Shown: positions 53,823-63,573, numbered from the stretch's first letter. The stretch is 64,000 bases of DNA from Agreia bicolorata (GCF_000938265.1 NZ_JYFC01000005.1:1-64000), one strand, 5' to 3'. Notes: generated by a model from the sequence alone, not told the origin. Numbers and translations: made by a program.

Positions 53823-54923
53823 TCAGCCGCCGATCGCGCTCATCGAACGGGCCGGCTGCTCGAACCCCGCTGCATTGATGCCGTGTCCGGATGGCTTCGC
53901 CCACATCGCCGCGCGCCAGAGATCCGCGATAGCGGAATCGGTCGCCCCGCCGCGGAGCGATCCGAGCAGATCAGTCTCGCCCTCGGAGAAGAGGCAGCTG
54001 CGAACCCCGCCCTCCGCCGTGATGCGCGTGCGGCGGCAGTCGTCACAGAAGTTCTCGGTGACGCTCGCGATGATTCCGACCATGCCGAGCATCTCGCCCG
54101 TGGGGTCGGACTTCTCGCGCACCTGGTACAGCTCGGCCGGGGCGCCGTCACGTGGCGCATCGTCGGGCGTCAGAATGTAGCGCACCTCGAGCTTTTCGCG
54201 GATCTGAGCCGCGGTGATCATGCCGTCGCGCGTCCACGAGTGGTCGGCATCCAGAGGCATCTGCTCGATGAAGCGCAGCTGGTGGCCGCCCGCGAGCGCC
54301 CACTCGAGCAACTCGACGCCCTGGTCGTCGTTGATGCCCGGCATCAGCACCGCGTTGATCTTGGTGCGCTCGAGGCCCACGGTGCGCAGCTCGTCGATGC
54401 CCTCGAGCACACGATTGAGGAACGGCCGTCGGGTGATCGTGGCGAAGGTCTCGGCACAGATCGAGTCGAGCGACACGTTGACGCGGTCGAGGCCCGCAGC
54501 GGCGAGCGCCGCGGCACGGCTCTTGAGGCCGATCGCGTTGGTGGTCAGCGAGATCTCGGGTCTCGGCTCGAGAGCCGCGCAGTCTTCGATGATCTCGACC
54601 AGGTCTTTGCGCAGCAGCGGTTCTCCACCAGTGAAGCGGATCTGCCGCACGCCGAGCTCCTCCACCGCGATGCGGGCAAGGCGAGCGATCTCCTCGCGAG
54701 TGAGCAACTTCGGTCCCGCCAAGAACGGCAGGCCCTCTGCGGGCATGCAATAGGTGCAGCGCAGATTGCACTTGTCGGTCAGAGAGATGCGCAGATCGGT
54801 GGCCGTGCGGCCGAAACGGTCGAGAAGGCCGGGCACAGTGGGGCGATCGGATGCCTGGGGTCGGCCGGGCGTCACAGCTGTGCCGCGGATAGGGATGGTC
54901 GGCATGCCGAGCGTGATGCTCAT
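53823..54923 (-). CDS. moaA: GTP 3',8-cyclase
   Basis: MoaA starts molybdenum cofactor synthesis from GTP. The 366-residue radical-SAM enzyme has CNLRCTYC for the SAM cluster, FTGGEPLLRKDLVEI, the second cluster region CDDCRRTRITAEGGVRSC, and the functionally needed C-terminal Gly-Gly (AIGG). It follows modC by 17 bp. Confidence 0.96.
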   Translation of the reverse strand: MSITLGMPTIPIRGTAVTPGRPQASDRPTVPGLLDRFGRTATDLRISLTDKCNLRCTYCMPAEGLPFLAGPKLLTREEIARLARIAVEELGVRQIRFTGGEPLLRKDLVEIIEDCAALEPRPEISLTTNAIGLKSRAAALAAAGLDRVNVSLDSICAETFATITRRPFLNRVLEGIDELRTVGLERTKINAVLMPGINDDQGVELLEWALAGGHQLRFIEQMPLDADHSWTRDGMITAAQIREKLEVRYILTPDDAPRDGAPAELYQVREKSDPTGEMLGMVGIIASVTENFCDDCRRTRITAEGGVRSCLFSEGETDLLGSLRGGATDSAIADLWRAAMWAKPSGHGINAAGFEQPARSMSAIGG

Positions 54924-54940
54924 CCACCCAGCCTACGTCG

Positions 54941-55666
54941 TCAGATCGCGCCGAGCCCGAAGGTCAGGAGACGAGTGAAGTCCGCCTGGGGGTTCAGAAG
55001 CACCTCACGGGTGTCGCCCTGTTCGACGATGTGCCCCTCATCGAGAACGATCACCCGGTCGGCGAGGGCGAGGGCATCGAGCGGATCGTGGGTGACAATC
55101 ACCACCGTGCGCTCGGCGAGAACGTCGGACAGCAGGCGCCGCATCGCCGGCGCGACACCGACGTCCAATGCCCCGAATGGTTCGTCGAGCAGCAACAGCC
55201 GTGGCTCGGTCGCCAGCGCCCTGGCCACCGCGACGCGTTGGGCCTGACCGCCCGAGAGCCGACGGGGGTGCCGATCGGCCAGCCCCGTGGCATCCACCCG
55301 CTGGAGCCATCGCTCGGCGATGCGTCGGGCCTCGGCCCGATCGACGCCCGCGCTGCGAGGGCCGAACGCGACGTTGTCGCGCACGCTGAGGTGCGGAAAG
55401 AGAAGTGCCTCCTGCGCGAGCAGTGCGACGCCGCGCGAGTGGGGCGCCACCCAGCTGTCAGGCTCGTCGCCCCCGGCCGATACGAGCGTCGTGCCGCCGA
55501 GGCGCACATGGCCCGAATCGGGTCGCACCAGGCCCGACAGCACGTCGAGTAAAGTCGACTTGCCAGCACCGTTCGGCCCGAGAACGGCGAGCGTCTCGCC
55601 CCCTGCGAGTGAGAAGCTCACATCGAGCCGGTCAGGCTCGACGACGGCGTGAACGTCGAGGCTCAT
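54941..55666 (-). CDS. modC: Molybdate ABC transporter ATP-binding protein
   Basis: The 241-residue ATPase has Walker [10 protein letters not shown], the signature [15 protein letters not shown], Walker [13 protein letters not shown] and the switch His in VIVTHD. It lacks the C-terminal TOBE domain found in many ModC proteins, and a separate TOBE protein is encoded at the head of the operon. Its start overlaps the modB stop (ATGA). Confidence 0.92.
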   Translation of the reverse strand: MSLDVHAVVEPDRLDVSFSLAGGETLAVLGPNGAGKSTLLDVLSGLVRPDSGHVRLGGTTLVSAGGDEPDSWVAPHSRGVALLAQEALLFPHLSVRDNVAFGPRSAGVDRAEARRIAERWLQRVDATGLADRHPRRLSGGQAQRVAVARALATEPRLLLLDEPFGALDVGVAPAMRRLLSDVLAERTVVIVTHDPLDALALADRVIVLDEGHIVEQGDTREVLLNPQADFTRLLTFGLGAI

Positions 55667-56466
55667 CGGATCTCCCGCCGTCCGTAGGTGACGACCATCA
55701 CGATCACGGCCACCACCACGAGCACGAGGGCGAGCGCCACCGCGGCATCCGGATCGGTCTCACGCTGCAGGTAGATCTCGAGCGGCAGTGTGCGGGTGAC
55801 CCCCTCGAGACTGCCCGCGAAGGTGAGCGTCGCCCCGAATTCGCCGAGGGCGCGGGCGAAGGCGAGCACTGCCCCGGTGACCAGGCCCGGCAGCACAAGC
55901 GGCAGCGTCACCCTGCGAAAAACGGTGCTGGGTGATGCGCCCAGGGTGGATGCGACGGCCTCGTATCGCGACCCGGCCGCACGCAGGGCCGCCTCCAGGC
56001 TGAGCACCAGGAACGGCAGAGCGACGAACGTCTGAGCGAGCACCACGGCGACGGTCGAGAAGGCGATGCTCACGCCCAGGGTCTCCAGCGAGGAACCGAG
56101 CAGGCCGCGGCGTCCGAAGGCCGCGAGCAGGGCGATGCCGCCGACGACCGGCGGAAGCACGAGGGGTAGAAGAATCAGCGCACGGAGGATGCGTTTGCCC
56201 GGAAAGCTCGTGCGCGCCAGGACGAGCGCCAACGGTACGCCGAGCAGAATGCAGAGTGCGGTGCTGGCAACCGAGGTGCGAAGGCTCAGAGCTAGTGCGG
56301 CCAGCGACGAGGGGCTGGTGACGAGAGCGCCGAAGTTCGGCCAGTCGACGCGGGTGGCCAGGCTGACGATCGGCACGATGATGAGCAGCGCGCCGACGGC
56401 AGCGACGACGGCGACCCAGGCGGGAATGCCGCCGAGAGTCGAGCGCTGCTGCATTCGATTGGCCAC
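55663..56466 (-). CDS. modB: Molybdate ABC transporter permease
   Basis: The 267-residue protein has six membrane helices and a cytoplasmic coupling loop ([37 protein letters not shown]). It carries molybdate through the membrane using ModC. GTG 56466 shares one base with the modA stop (TAGTG). Confidence 0.94.
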   Translation of the reverse strand: MANRMQQRSTLGGIPAWVAVVAAVGALLIIVPIVSLATRVDWPNFGALVTSPSSLAALALSLRTSVASTALCILLGVPLALVLARTSFPGKRILRALILLPLVLPPVVGGIALLAAFGRRGLLGSSLETLGVSIAFSTVAVVLAQTFVALPFLVLSLEAALRAAGSRYEAVASTLGASPSTVFRRVTLPLVLPGLVTGAVLAFARALGEFGATLTFAGSLEGVTRTLPLEIYLQRETDPDAAVALALVLVVVAVIVMVVTYGRREIR

Positions 56467-57254
56467 TAAGGCTTGGCGAAGCCCGCAGCGGCGAGGATCT
56501 TCTGGCCGTCTGCGCCGGTGACGAGCTTCGCGAACTCAGCGGCGAGGTCGGGCAGCGTCGATGCCTTGACGACGCCGATCGGGTACTTGTTCACTGCTCC
56601 GGATGCCTCGGGGAAGGTCACGCCATCGACCGCTTCGCCCGCAGCCTTGACGTCGGTCACGTACACGAGGCCGGCATCCGCCTCCCCCGACGAGACCTTG
56701 CCGAGCACGTCGGTGACGGCGGACTCCTCACTCACCGGGGTGAGGGTGATGCCCGTGGCCTGCTCGATCTTCACTGTGGCCGAGCCGCACGGAACCTGGG
56801 CGGCGCAGATAACGACCTTGGCCTCGGGTTTGGTGAGGTCTTGGAATGAGGTGATTCCGGCCGGGTTGCCCCGGGGAACGGCGATCTCGAGGGTGTTGCT
56901 CGCGAAGAGCTCGGGGGTGCCGTCGATCAATTTCGCATCGCTCAGCTTCGCCATGTTCTTTTCGTCGGCGAACGCCACGACGTCGGCCGGCGCTCCTTCG
57001 GTGACCTGCGACACCAGATCGGCCGAGCCCGCGAAGTTCAGCGACACGGTCACTCCGGGGTGCGACTTTTCGAACTCGCTCGCCAGCTCGGTGAAGGTGT
57101 CTTTGAGCGAGGCCGCCGCGAAGACTGTGAGAGTCTGCTCCACGACCGGAGTCGGGCTCGGCTCGTTGCCTGAGCTTGTCGAAGGGGACGCACACCCGGC
57201 GAGCATGCCGATGGCGCCTACAAGGGCGAGAGATGCGAGAACGGCCTTCTTCAC
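56466..57254 (-). CDS. modA: Molybdate-binding lipoprotein
   Basis: The 262-residue binding protein has a lipobox (GMLAGC) and the ModA pattern [43 protein letters not shown], with the Ser residues that bind oxyanion. GTG 57254 follows AGGAG with 6-nt spacing and overlaps the mop stop (GTGA). A copy of a dispersed repeat is translated just after the lipobox as part of STSSGNEP. Confidence 0.94.
   Translation of the reverse strand: MKKAVLASLALVGAIGMLAGCASPSTSSGNEPSPTPVVEQTLTVFAAASLKDTFTELASEFEKSHPGVTVSLNFAGSADLVSQVTEGAPADVVAFADEKNMAKLSDAKLIDGTPELFASNTLEIAVPRGNPAGITSFQDLTKPEAKVVICAAQVPCGSATVKIEQATGITLTPVSEESAVTDVLGKVSSGEADAGLVYVTDVKAAGEAVDGVTFPEASGAVNKYPIGVVKASTLPDLAAEFAKLVTGADGQKILAAAGFAKP
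57164..57186. repeat. Dispersed repeat, copy C, inside modA
   Basis: The reverse strand reads CCCTTCGACAAGCTCAGG then caacg, matching copy A with one mismatch in 23. It encodes the linker STSSGNE after the modA lipid-modified Cys. Confidence 0.7.
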
Positions 57255-57655
57255 GACGCGCTCCTGGATGCTTCGACGATGACGTTGGTGGACTTGATCA
57301 CGGCGACGGCCACCGAGCCGGGCTTCAAGTCGAGATCGCGAACGGCCTCGGTACTCATGAGCGACACGACGCGATGCGGCCCGCACTGCAGCTCGACCTG
57401 ACTCATCACGACATCGCTCGTGACCTTCGTGACGAGTCCGACGAAACGATTGCGCGCCGAGCTGTTCATGTCGGACGGGTCGACCGGATTGGCCGAGTGC
57501 TCTTTCGCGAGCCGAGCCAGGTCGACCCCATCGACGACCTTGCGTCCTGCGTCATCGAGCGACGATGGGAGCGTGCCGTTCTCGATCCAGCGCCGAACCG
57601 TGTCATCGCTGACACCAAGGAAGACTGCCGCGTCTCGAATCCGTATTTGCGTCAC
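57251..57655 (-). CDS. HTH-TOBE molybdate-responsive protein (Mop/ModE-like)
   Basis: The 134-residue protein has an N-terminal MerR/excisionase-like helix-turn-helix (IRDAAVFLGVSDDTVRRWIENGTLP) and a C-terminal TOBE/Mop domain (RNRFVGLVTKVTSDVVMSQVELQCGPHRVVSLMSTEAVRDLDLKPGSVAVAVIKSTNVIVE). It probably binds molybdate and regulates the operon it heads. A TAAACT element 7 nt before the GTG suggests a leaderless transcript. Confidence 0.9.
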   Translation of the reverse strand: MTQIRIRDAAVFLGVSDDTVRRWIENGTLPSSLDDAGRKVVDGVDLARLAKEHSANPVDPSDMNSSARNRFVGLVTKVTSDVVMSQVELQCGPHRVVSLMSTEAVRDLDLKPGSVAVAVIKSTNVIVEASRSAS

Positions 57656-57750
57656 GAATCTTAGTTTAGACCCTCATTTGCGCACGTCGGGTCGATTGCT
57701 AGAGTGACGGGATCGTGCACATTCGCGTTGTCGAGCCCGAGGGAGCACCC

Positions 57751-58104
57751 ATGACAGTGACAGGAATCGGCGGGCTGTTCTTCCGAAGCCGCGATCCGGA
57801 AGCTCGGACGGCCTGGTACCGCGAGAATCTCGGCATCGGCACCGGGGAGGACGAGGGCTGGCAGCAGCAGGCAGGCCCAACAGTCTTCGCCCCTTTCGCA
57901 TCCGACAGCGACTATTTCGCGAGAGACCAGCCCTTTATGCTCAACCTCAGAGTTACCGACCTGGATGCACTGGCAGCGAAACTCGAGGGAGACGGCATCG
58001 CCGTCGAACGGCGACCCGAGTGGGACGACACCGACTACGGCACGTTCGCTCGAATCCACGACCCGGAGGGTCTGCCGATCGAGCTGTGGCAACCTCCGGT
58101 CTGA
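57751..58104 (+). CDS. VOC-superfamily (glyoxalase-like) protein
   Basis: The 117-residue protein has paired beta-alpha-beta-beta-beta modules, with GIGGLFFRSRDPEARTAWYRENLGIG and a C-terminal IHDPEGLPIELWQP carrying a metal-binding Glu. Substrate unknown. ATG 57751 is preceded by GAGGGAG with 5-nt spacing. Confidence 0.88.
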   Translation: MTVTGIGGLFFRSRDPEARTAWYRENLGIGTGEDEGWQQQAGPTVFAPFASDSDYFARDQPFMLNLRVTDLDALAAKLEGDGIAVERRPEWDDTDYGTFARIHDPEGLPIELWQPPV

Positions 58105-58125
58105 TTCAGCGGAGCTACTCGATCG

Positions 58126-58467
58126 TCACGCTGCGGCTGCGAAGATCAGTTGCGCCACCAGCACCAGAAGAACTGCCACACCGACCACGAGCGCCGCGAG
58201 CGAGACACGGTTTCTGACGCGGCGCAGGCCGACGATGCCGAGTACCAGCGCGACAACGGCCGCGATCACGTTCACGACGGATGCGATCACCGAGAACCCG
58301 AGGTACCAGCCCGCATCCTCGCTCGCGTCGCCCAGCGCCACGAGCGTGGCAATGACGAGGATCACCGCCGCGACCAACCCGATCGAGGCCAGCACGGTGA
58401 ACACGATAGTCACCACCCGCAGCGGAGTTGGCAGCGGGTGCGCGGACGCAGGTGCGGTAGACGACAT
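58126..58467 (-). CDS. Small membrane protein of unknown function
   Basis: The 113-residue protein is almost entirely hydrophobic, with three or four membrane helices (about 15-43, 50-75, 80-112). A DUF4190-like fold is possible, but no motif fixes this. It is convergent with the VOC gene and divergent from moeA. Confidence 0.65.
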   Translation of the reverse strand: MSSTAPASAHPLPTPLRVVTIVFTVLASIGLVAAVILVIATLVALGDASEDAGWYLGFSVIASVVNVIAAVVALVLGIVGLRRVRNRVSLAALVVGVAVLLVLVAQLIFAAAA

Positions 58468-58536
58468 TCGAAACTCCTCGTTGGCTGCGTAGCGGTGAGC
58501 GAGTCGAGAAGACCGGGCGACGCTGTGGTGTCGACA

Positions 58537-58553
58537 CTAGGTGCTTCACCTAG
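58537..58553. promoter_or_regulatory. Palindrome upstream of moeA
   Basis: CTAGGTG-ctt-CACCTAG is a perfect 7-bp inverted repeat 68 bp before the moeA start, in the 154-bp gap that must carry its promoter. It could be an operator (perhaps for the HTH-TOBE protein) or an RNA stem; the sequence alone does not decide. Confidence 0.5.
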
Positions 58554-58621
58554 GCCAGGTCACCCCCACGTTCGGGGCATGTCGCGGATCACTCGGTCGC
58601 CCCGTGTTCGCGGAGGTGCCG

Positions 58622-59935
58622 ATGAGCAAGAATGAGTGCATGGCCTCACGATCGCTTGACCAGCACGCTGCCGCCGCGCGCGAGCTGCTCGCCTGCCTCG
58701 GCCGCGATCGTGCGGTCGAGACGATCGCCCTCTCCGCATCGAGGATCGCTGCGGCTCCCGATGCCTACCGGCACCGCACACTCGCCCACGATGTCGTGTC
58801 ACCCGGCGACCTTCCGCCGTTCGATAACTCGCAGATGGATGGCTACGCCGTGCGGGCAGCCGAGTTATCGGGGGCGACACCGGATGCGACGGTGCAGCTT
58901 CGCGTCGACACCCAGGTCAATGCGGGCGACGCCATCTCCGCGATTCGGCCTGGCAGCGCCGTGCCCATCATGACCGGCGCGCCCCTGCCGACCGGCGCAG
59001 ACGCCGTCGTTCCGATCGAACGGGTGATTCCCGATCGGTTCCTGTCTGTCGGCGGATCCGACGCCGGGTCCGATCCCGTCACTGTCGAATTCACCGCGAC
59101 TCCTGCACCTGAGGATTTCGTGCGACGCCGCGGCAGCGATGTGCGCGCAGGCAACCTCCTCCTCGCCGCGGGCACCGCGCTCGGGCCGGCCCAGCTGGGA
59201 GTGATCGCGGCCACGGGGCTCACGAAGATCGACGTGCTGCGCCGCATCCGGGTTCTACTCATCGCCACCGGCCACGAAATTCGCGAACCCGGCACGGCCC
59301 TCGAACCTGGGCAGATCTACGATGCGAACAGCGCCGTGCTGAGCCAGGCGCTCATCGACGCCGGCTGCACGGTCATGGCCTGGCCGTGCAGCTCCGATGA
59401 TGCAACAGATCTGTTGCACATCGTCGAGAAGGGCTCTCCCACCGCCGATCTCGTGATCACCGTCGGAGGCGTCAGCGCCGGAGCGCGAGAGGTCGTGCGT
59501 GACGCGCTCGGGCCACTCGGCGTCGAGTTCTCGCATGTGGCCATGCAACCGGGCGGCCCCCAGGGTCTGGGCCTCGTCGAGGCGGCCGGGCATTCAGACG
59601 GTATCCCCGTGGTGACCTTCCCCGGCAATCCGGTGAGCGCACTCGTCTCCTTCGAGATCTTCGTGCGACCGATACTGCGGCGGCTCGCGGGCTTCGCACG
59701 CCCCGAGCGGGAGACTCTGCGGCTTCCCCTTGCCGAGCGCGTCGAGTCGCCCGCCGGCAAGCATCAGGTACGCCGAGCATCCATCGACCCCGACGGTCGC
59801 GTGCGACTCGTCGGCGGCCCGAGCTCGCACCTCCTGCATTCGTACGCGGCATCGACCGCGCTTGTTCACTTTCCGGTCGGGCTCAGCCACGCTGACGTCG
59901 GCGACCTGGTCGACGTTTGGAGAATCGATGACTGA
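58622..59935 (+). CDS. moeA: Molybdopterin molybdotransferase
   Basis: MoeA inserts molybdate into adenylated molybdopterin. The 437-residue protein shows [51 protein letters not shown] and [20 protein letters not shown], in family order. GGAGG lies 6 nt before ATG 58622. It heads the moeA-moaC-mog-moaE plus-strand operon and overlaps moaC by 8 bp. Confidence 0.95.
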   Translation: MSKNECMASRSLDQHAAAARELLACLGRDRAVETIALSASRIAAAPDAYRHRTLAHDVVSPGDLPPFDNSQMDGYAVRAAELSGATPDATVQLRVDTQVNAGDAISAIRPGSAVPIMTGAPLPTGADAVVPIERVIPDRFLSVGGSDAGSDPVTVEFTATPAPEDFVRRRGSDVRAGNLLLAAGTALGPAQLGVIAATGLTKIDVLRRIRVLLIATGHEIREPGTALEPGQIYDANSAVLSQALIDAGCTVMAWPCSSDDATDLLHIVEKGSPTADLVITVGGVSAGAREVVRDALGPLGVEFSHVAMQPGGPQGLGLVEAAGHSDGIPVVTFPGNPVSALVSFEIFVRPILRRLAGFARPERETLRLPLAERVESPAGKHQVRRASIDPDGRVRLVGGPSSHLLHSYAASTALVHFPVGLSHADVGDLVDVWRIDD

Positions 59936-60407
59936 CGAACCCGCTCTCACCCATGTGGGCGCCGACGGCGCCGTGCTGATGGTCGATGTGACAGACAAGG
60001 CCGAGACATCGAGACGCGCGAGCGCGGTGGCCACGGTTATCACTCGCCCCGACGTGCTCGAGCTTCTGCTCGCGGGCGAGCTGCCGAAGGGCGAGGCCCT
60101 CGCGGTGTCGCGGGTCGCCGGAATCATGGCGGCCAAGCAGACGTCGTCACTCATCCCGCTGTGCCATCCGCTGCCGCTGTCAGGAGCGACGGTCGATTTC
60201 GCACCCGGCGACGACCGCATCGTGATCACCGCGACAGTGAAGACCCGGGGCGTCACGGGCGTCGAGATGGAGGCCCTCACCGCCGCATCCGTCGCGGCTC
60301 TCACCCTCTACGACATGATCAAGGCGGTCGACAAGCACGTGGTGATCACCAACATCCAGGTCACGGCCAAGTCGGGCGGCAAGTCGGGCGACTGGACGAT
60401 CGAATGA
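59928..60407 (+). CDS. moaC: Cyclic pyranopterin monophosphate synthase
   Basis: MoaC forms cyclic pyranopterin monophosphate from the MoaA product. The 159-residue protein has [12 protein letters not shown], the conserved [29 protein letters not shown] and a C-terminal [12 protein letters not shown] 59928 lies inside the end of moeA. Confidence 0.96.
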   Translation: MTDEPALTHVGADGAVLMVDVTDKAETSRRASAVATVITRPDVLELLLAGELPKGEALAVSRVAGIMAAKQTSSLIPLCHPLPLSGATVDFAPGDDRIVITATVKTRGVTGVEMEALTAASVAALTLYDMIKAVDKHVVITNIQVTAKSGGKSGDWTIE

Positions 60408-60910
60408 CGAACACCCTCGGCGAACCCCGCGAGCGCCGAGCCCACGTCATCGTCGCGTCGACCCGTGCCGCGGCGGGCGTCTACGACGACCGCACCGGCC
60501 CCGTGATCGCCGATTGGCTGCGTCATCGCGGGTGGGCAGATCCGATCGTGCAGGTGGTTCCGGATGGCGACGAGGTCGTCGCCGCGCTTCAGGATGCCAT
60601 CGAGTCGGGTGCCGATCTCCTCGTGACGACGGGCGGCACGGGGGTCACCCCCACCGACCGCACCCCGGAGGCGACGCTTCCCTTGCTCGATCGGGAGCTG
60701 CCGGGCGTGATCGAGGCGATCCGCCGACGCGGAGCCGAGTCGACGCCGCTCGCCTCGCTCACACGAGGGCACGCGGGAATCGCGCGCGGCAGAACCTTCG
60801 TCGTGAATCTTCCCGGCTCGACCGGAGGAGTCAAAGACGGGCTCGCCGTGCTCGAAGAGGTTCTCGACCACGTGCTCGATCAGTTGCACGGAGGGGACCA
60901 TGAGCACTGA
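60404..60910 (+). CDS. mog: Molybdopterin adenylyltransferase (MogA/MoaB family)
   Basis: This enzyme adenylates molybdopterin before MoeA acts. The 168-residue protein has the [23 protein letters not shown] loop and a C-terminal [15 protein letters not shown]. Its ATG overlaps the moaC stop by 4 bp (ATGA). Confidence 0.93.
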   Translation: MTNTLGEPRERRAHVIVASTRAAAGVYDDRTGPVIADWLRHRGWADPIVQVVPDGDEVVAALQDAIESGADLLVTTGGTGVTPTDRTPEATLPLLDRELPGVIEAIRRRGAESTPLASLTRGHAGIARGRTFVVNLPGSTGGVKDGLAVLEEVLDHVLDQLHGGDHEH

Positions 60911-61379
60911 GACGCCCGCTTCCTATTCCGCCGACGATTTCGGTGAGTCCGCGCCGGCCGTCGTGGCGTTCGCTCGGGTGACCGATGAAGTCGTGACGAC
61001 CGACGAGTGCATCGCAGCCGTCGAGAACGACCACGCCGGCGCAGTAGTGACCTTCGCAGGCGTCGTGCGCGACCACGACGAGGGCAAGGGTGTGACTTGG
61101 CTGCGGTACTCCGCGCATCCGACTGCGGACGCCGTTCTGCGCGAGGTCGTCGCAGAGGTGGCCCTCGCGCATCCGGGAACGACAATCGCCGCAGCACACC
61201 GCGTTGGAGACCTTGCGATCACTGACGTCGCGCTGGCTTGTGCGGTCGCCTCGGCGCACAGGGGCACCGCGTTCACGGCGTGTGCCGCACTGATCGATGA
61301 GATCAAGGCGCGGGTTCCGATCTGGAAAGAGCAGGGCTTCACCGACGGCACGACGGAGTGGGTCGCGGCGCTGGGGTGA
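60900..61379 (+). CDS. moaE: Molybdopterin synthase catalytic subunit
   Basis: MoaE with MoaD adds the dithiolene sulfurs. The 159-residue protein has AGAVVTFAGVVRDHDEGK, HRVGDLAITDVAL and KARVPIWKEQGF, with the catalytic Lys residues. It overlaps the end of mog by 11 bp and ends the operon. Confidence 0.95.
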   Translation: MSTETPASYSADDFGESAPAVVAFARVTDEVVTTDECIAAVENDHAGAVVTFAGVVRDHDEGKGVTWLRYSAHPTADAVLREVVAEVALAHPGTTIAAAHRVGDLAITDVALACAVASAHRGTAFTACAALIDEIKARVPIWKEQGFTDGTTEWVAALG

Positions 61380-61421
61380 CGCGGCGCGGACGAGTCTCGA
61401 TCCAGAAGAAGAGGAGAATAG

Positions 61422-61946
61422 ATGCGATTCGAATGCGATCTCGGTGGTGGATATTCCTTGGCTTTGCGAACTCTCGCAACCGTCGAGATGATGCACCATT
61501 TGACCGAGAAGAACCTAGACAGACTGCGGCGATGGGAGCCCTGGGCGCAGGGCGCACAGACCGAGTCTGATCTCGCCACCTTCACTGAATTTCAACTCGG
61601 TCAGTTCGCTCGCGGAGCCGCTATTCCCACGGTGATCTTTCGGGGCGACGAAGCCGTGGGGTCGGCATCGCTCAAGTTGGATGCGTATCTCGCCACAGCC
61701 GAACTGGGGTACTGGATCGATCGTGACGAAGAAGGCAAGGGGATCGTATCTCGCGCCTGCACCGCACTTATCGAGCACGCCCGCGACATCGGCTCGACAC
61801 GGGTGGAGATTCGCACGGCGGCGCTCAACGAGCGGAGTTGCCGGGTGGCGGAACGCCTCGGCTTCGAACGTGAAGGCTTTCTGCGTGGAGCGCTACCGAT
61901 CGGAGAGATTCGACTCGACGTCGCTCTCTACGGACTTGTTGAATAA
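61422..61946 (+). CDS. GNAT N-acetyltransferase, RimJ/RimL-like
   Basis: The 174-residue protein has a GNAT fold: ELGYWIDRDEEGKGIVSRACTALIEHA (acetyl-CoA loop, with G-K-G in place of the common R/Q-G-x-G) and VEIRTAALNERSCRVAERLGFEREG. The RimJ/RimL group acetylates N-termini or antibiotics; the target is unknown. Its base composition is lower in GC than its neighbours, especially at the 5' end. ATG 61422. Confidence 0.85.
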   Translation: MRFECDLGGGYSLALRTLATVEMMHHLTEKNLDRLRRWEPWAQGAQTESDLATFTEFQLGQFARGAAIPTVIFRGDEAVGSASLKLDAYLATAELGYWIDRDEEGKGIVSRACTALIEHARDIGSTRVEIRTAALNERSCRVAERLGFEREGFLRGALPIGEIRLDVALYGLVE

Positions 61947-61964
61947 GAATCAGACATAAGGCCC

Positions 61965-61980
61965 TAGAACACTTGTTCTA
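61965..61980. promoter_or_regulatory. SOS (LexA) box
   Basis: TAGAACACTTGTTCTA has perfect 7-bp arms and the GAAC-N4-GTTC core of Gram-positive and actinobacterial LexA sites. It overlaps the -35 element of the HNH gene that follows. The box has A/T where the strongest consensus has C/G at the second base. Confidence 0.8.
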
Positions 61981-62001
61981 TTCTAGATCACGGGGTAATC
62001 T
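61973..62001 (+). promoter_or_regulatory. Promoter of the 13E12 HNH gene
   Basis: TTGTTC (61973-61978) and TAATCT (61996-62001) are 17 bp apart. The expected start of transcription is at or beside the ATG at 62008, so the message is probably leaderless. The -35 lies inside the LexA-type palindrome. Confidence 0.7.
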
Positions 62002-62007
62002 ATATAC

Positions 62008-63465
62008 ATGGAAGACCTGTTCGAAGAGGTGCGTGCCATTGAGGCCCGACTGTCGAACATGTGCGTCTCCGTGAATCTCACCGTGTCGTCAGGTGACGAG
62101 CTGAAAACTCTCATGCGTCTCGCGTCGGCGGTGAAGAACACAGCCGACCGGGTACTCGCGCTGGGGGCAGCCGAAATTCACCAGCGTTCACGCCGTGAGC
62201 TCGGGCCTGCAGGTCTGGCGAAGGCCGAGGGGCACGTCAATCCACAGAGCATGATCGCGCTGCTCACCGGATGCTCAAGATCGGAGGCGAAGAAGCTCGA
62301 CGGGCTCGGCAAATCGATCATGCAGGCGGCTCCCCTGCCACGGCCGAACGAGGCTCTCGACACGTCTGACGGTTCGCCGATCACTCCACCGTGGCATGCC
62401 GCAATCAGCGCTCGAATGATCGCCGGCGACATCACGCCTGATCGATTCGAAGCGCTCCGCGCAGGCTTGGGAGAGACCACAGACCGCCTCTCGTCCGCCG
62501 AGCTGTCGGCCGCCGCAGAACAGGTTCTGTCGTTCCTCCACGCCGACGACCTGCCCGAGACCGTCTACCGAGACGCCCGTGCTGCTCGAGCCCTTCTCGA
62601 CCGGGCAGGTGTGGCCGAGACCGAGAAAGAGCAGTACGCCCGGCAACAAGCGAAGATCTGGCGCGATCGCGAGGGCATGGTGCACCTCAACGCTGTCTTC
62701 GCACCCGAAGACGGCTCGTTCGTCAAGAACACTCTCGACCTTCTCCTGGGTCCCCGCATCGGTGGCCCCCGATCGGCAGGCAAAAAAGCCGTCGCTGAAG
62801 CCCAGGCCCTCGCAGACGATCCGCGCACCGTCGAGCAGCTCACCGCCGGCGCACTCGTTGCACTCGTCAAGGCCGGGGCAGCAGTGGAGCACAGCACTGT
62901 CCTCGCGAAGAAGCGCCCCGCCGTTCAGATCGTCGTCACTGCAGCTGAGTTGACCAGGCCCGACGGCGACGGCATCGCCTTCATCGAAGGAACCGGAGTC
63001 CCCGTCACCATGACCACGGTCGATCGGCTGGTCTGCGACTCGGGCTACCAGCCCATCATGGTTGCAGCCGACGGATCACCGCTCGATCTCGGTCGCGAAC
63101 ACAGGCTGTTCCAACCAGCCCAGAGACTCGTCTTGAACGCAACCCAGGGCGGATGCGTGTGGCCCGGGTGTGAAAAGCCCCCGTCGTTCTGCGAAATCCA
63201 TCACATCGAGCACTGGCATACGGGAGGTAAGACCGACATCCAAGACGGCGTACTTCTCTGCAAACATCACCACCTGCTCCTGCACTCGAACGAGTGGAGA
63301 ATCAACCGCACGACGTCACACGATGATCGGTACGAGAACAGATATTGGCTCACACCGCCCTCGTCAGTTGATCCTCGACGACAACCGCGACAATTGCGGT
63401 TCTCGGGTGTCGTTCGTCGCAATCCGGCTCTCGCAACCGCGGGCGGAGATCGCAGGCGAGCGTGA
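62008..63465 (+). CDS. 13E12/DUF222-type HNH endonuclease
   Basis: The 485-residue protein has an N-terminal DUF222 helical domain (FEEVRAIEARL; ARMIAGDITPDRFEALRAGLGETT) and a C-terminal HNH module: CVWPGCEKPPSFCEIHHIEHWHTGGKTD, then LLCKHHHLLLH, with zinc-type cysteines and catalytic His. Its family is the 13E12 repeat group that is multicopy in actinobacterial genomes and LexA-regulated in mycobacteria. A LexA-like box precedes it. The last codons contain gggcggagatc, an 11-nt match to the DUF559 repeat. The cellular role is not established. Confidence 0.9.
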   Translation: MEDLFEEVRAIEARLSNMCVSVNLTVSSGDELKTLMRLASAVKNTADRVLALGAAEIHQRSRRELGPAGLAKAEGHVNPQSMIALLTGCSRSEAKKLDGLGKSIMQAAPLPRPNEALDTSDGSPITPPWHAAISARMIAGDITPDRFEALRAGLGETTDRLSSAELSAAAEQVLSFLHADDLPETVYRDARAARALLDRAGVAETEKEQYARQQAKIWRDREGMVHLNAVFAPEDGSFVKNTLDLLLGPRIGGPRSAGKKAVAEAQALADDPRTVEQLTAGALVALVKAGAAVEHSTVLAKKRPAVQIVVTAAELTRPDGDGIAFIEGTGVPVTMTTVDRLVCDSGYQPIMVAADGSPLDLGREHRLFQPAQRLVLNATQGGCVWPGCEKPPSFCEIHHIEHWHTGGKTDIQDGVLLCKHHHLLLHSNEWRINRTTSHDDRYENRYWLTPPSSVDPRRQPRQLRFSGVVRRNPALATAGGDRRRA

Positions 63466-63525
63466 TCACCCAAGACAGGCATGAATGGCGGCGCGGTGAT
63501 TTACACGCCCGACACATGTGTGAGG

Positions 63526-63538
63526 TGTACTTGGTACA
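63526..63538. promoter_or_regulatory. Palindrome upstream of the FAD-subunit gene
   Basis: TGTAC-ttg-GTACA is a perfect 5-bp inverted repeat about 36 bp before the start of the FAD-subunit gene, in a 108-bp gap with no other gene. Candidate operator. Confidence 0.35.
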
Positions 63539-63573
63539 GCACCACAGCAATCCTTCGGTACGAGGAGACGTAC

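Noticed and set aside
58468-58621. Moco riboswitch before moeA
   Set aside because: Only a simple 7-bp palindrome is visible; the multi-stem Moco RNA pattern is not seen, and that RNA class is not one I can support in this group.
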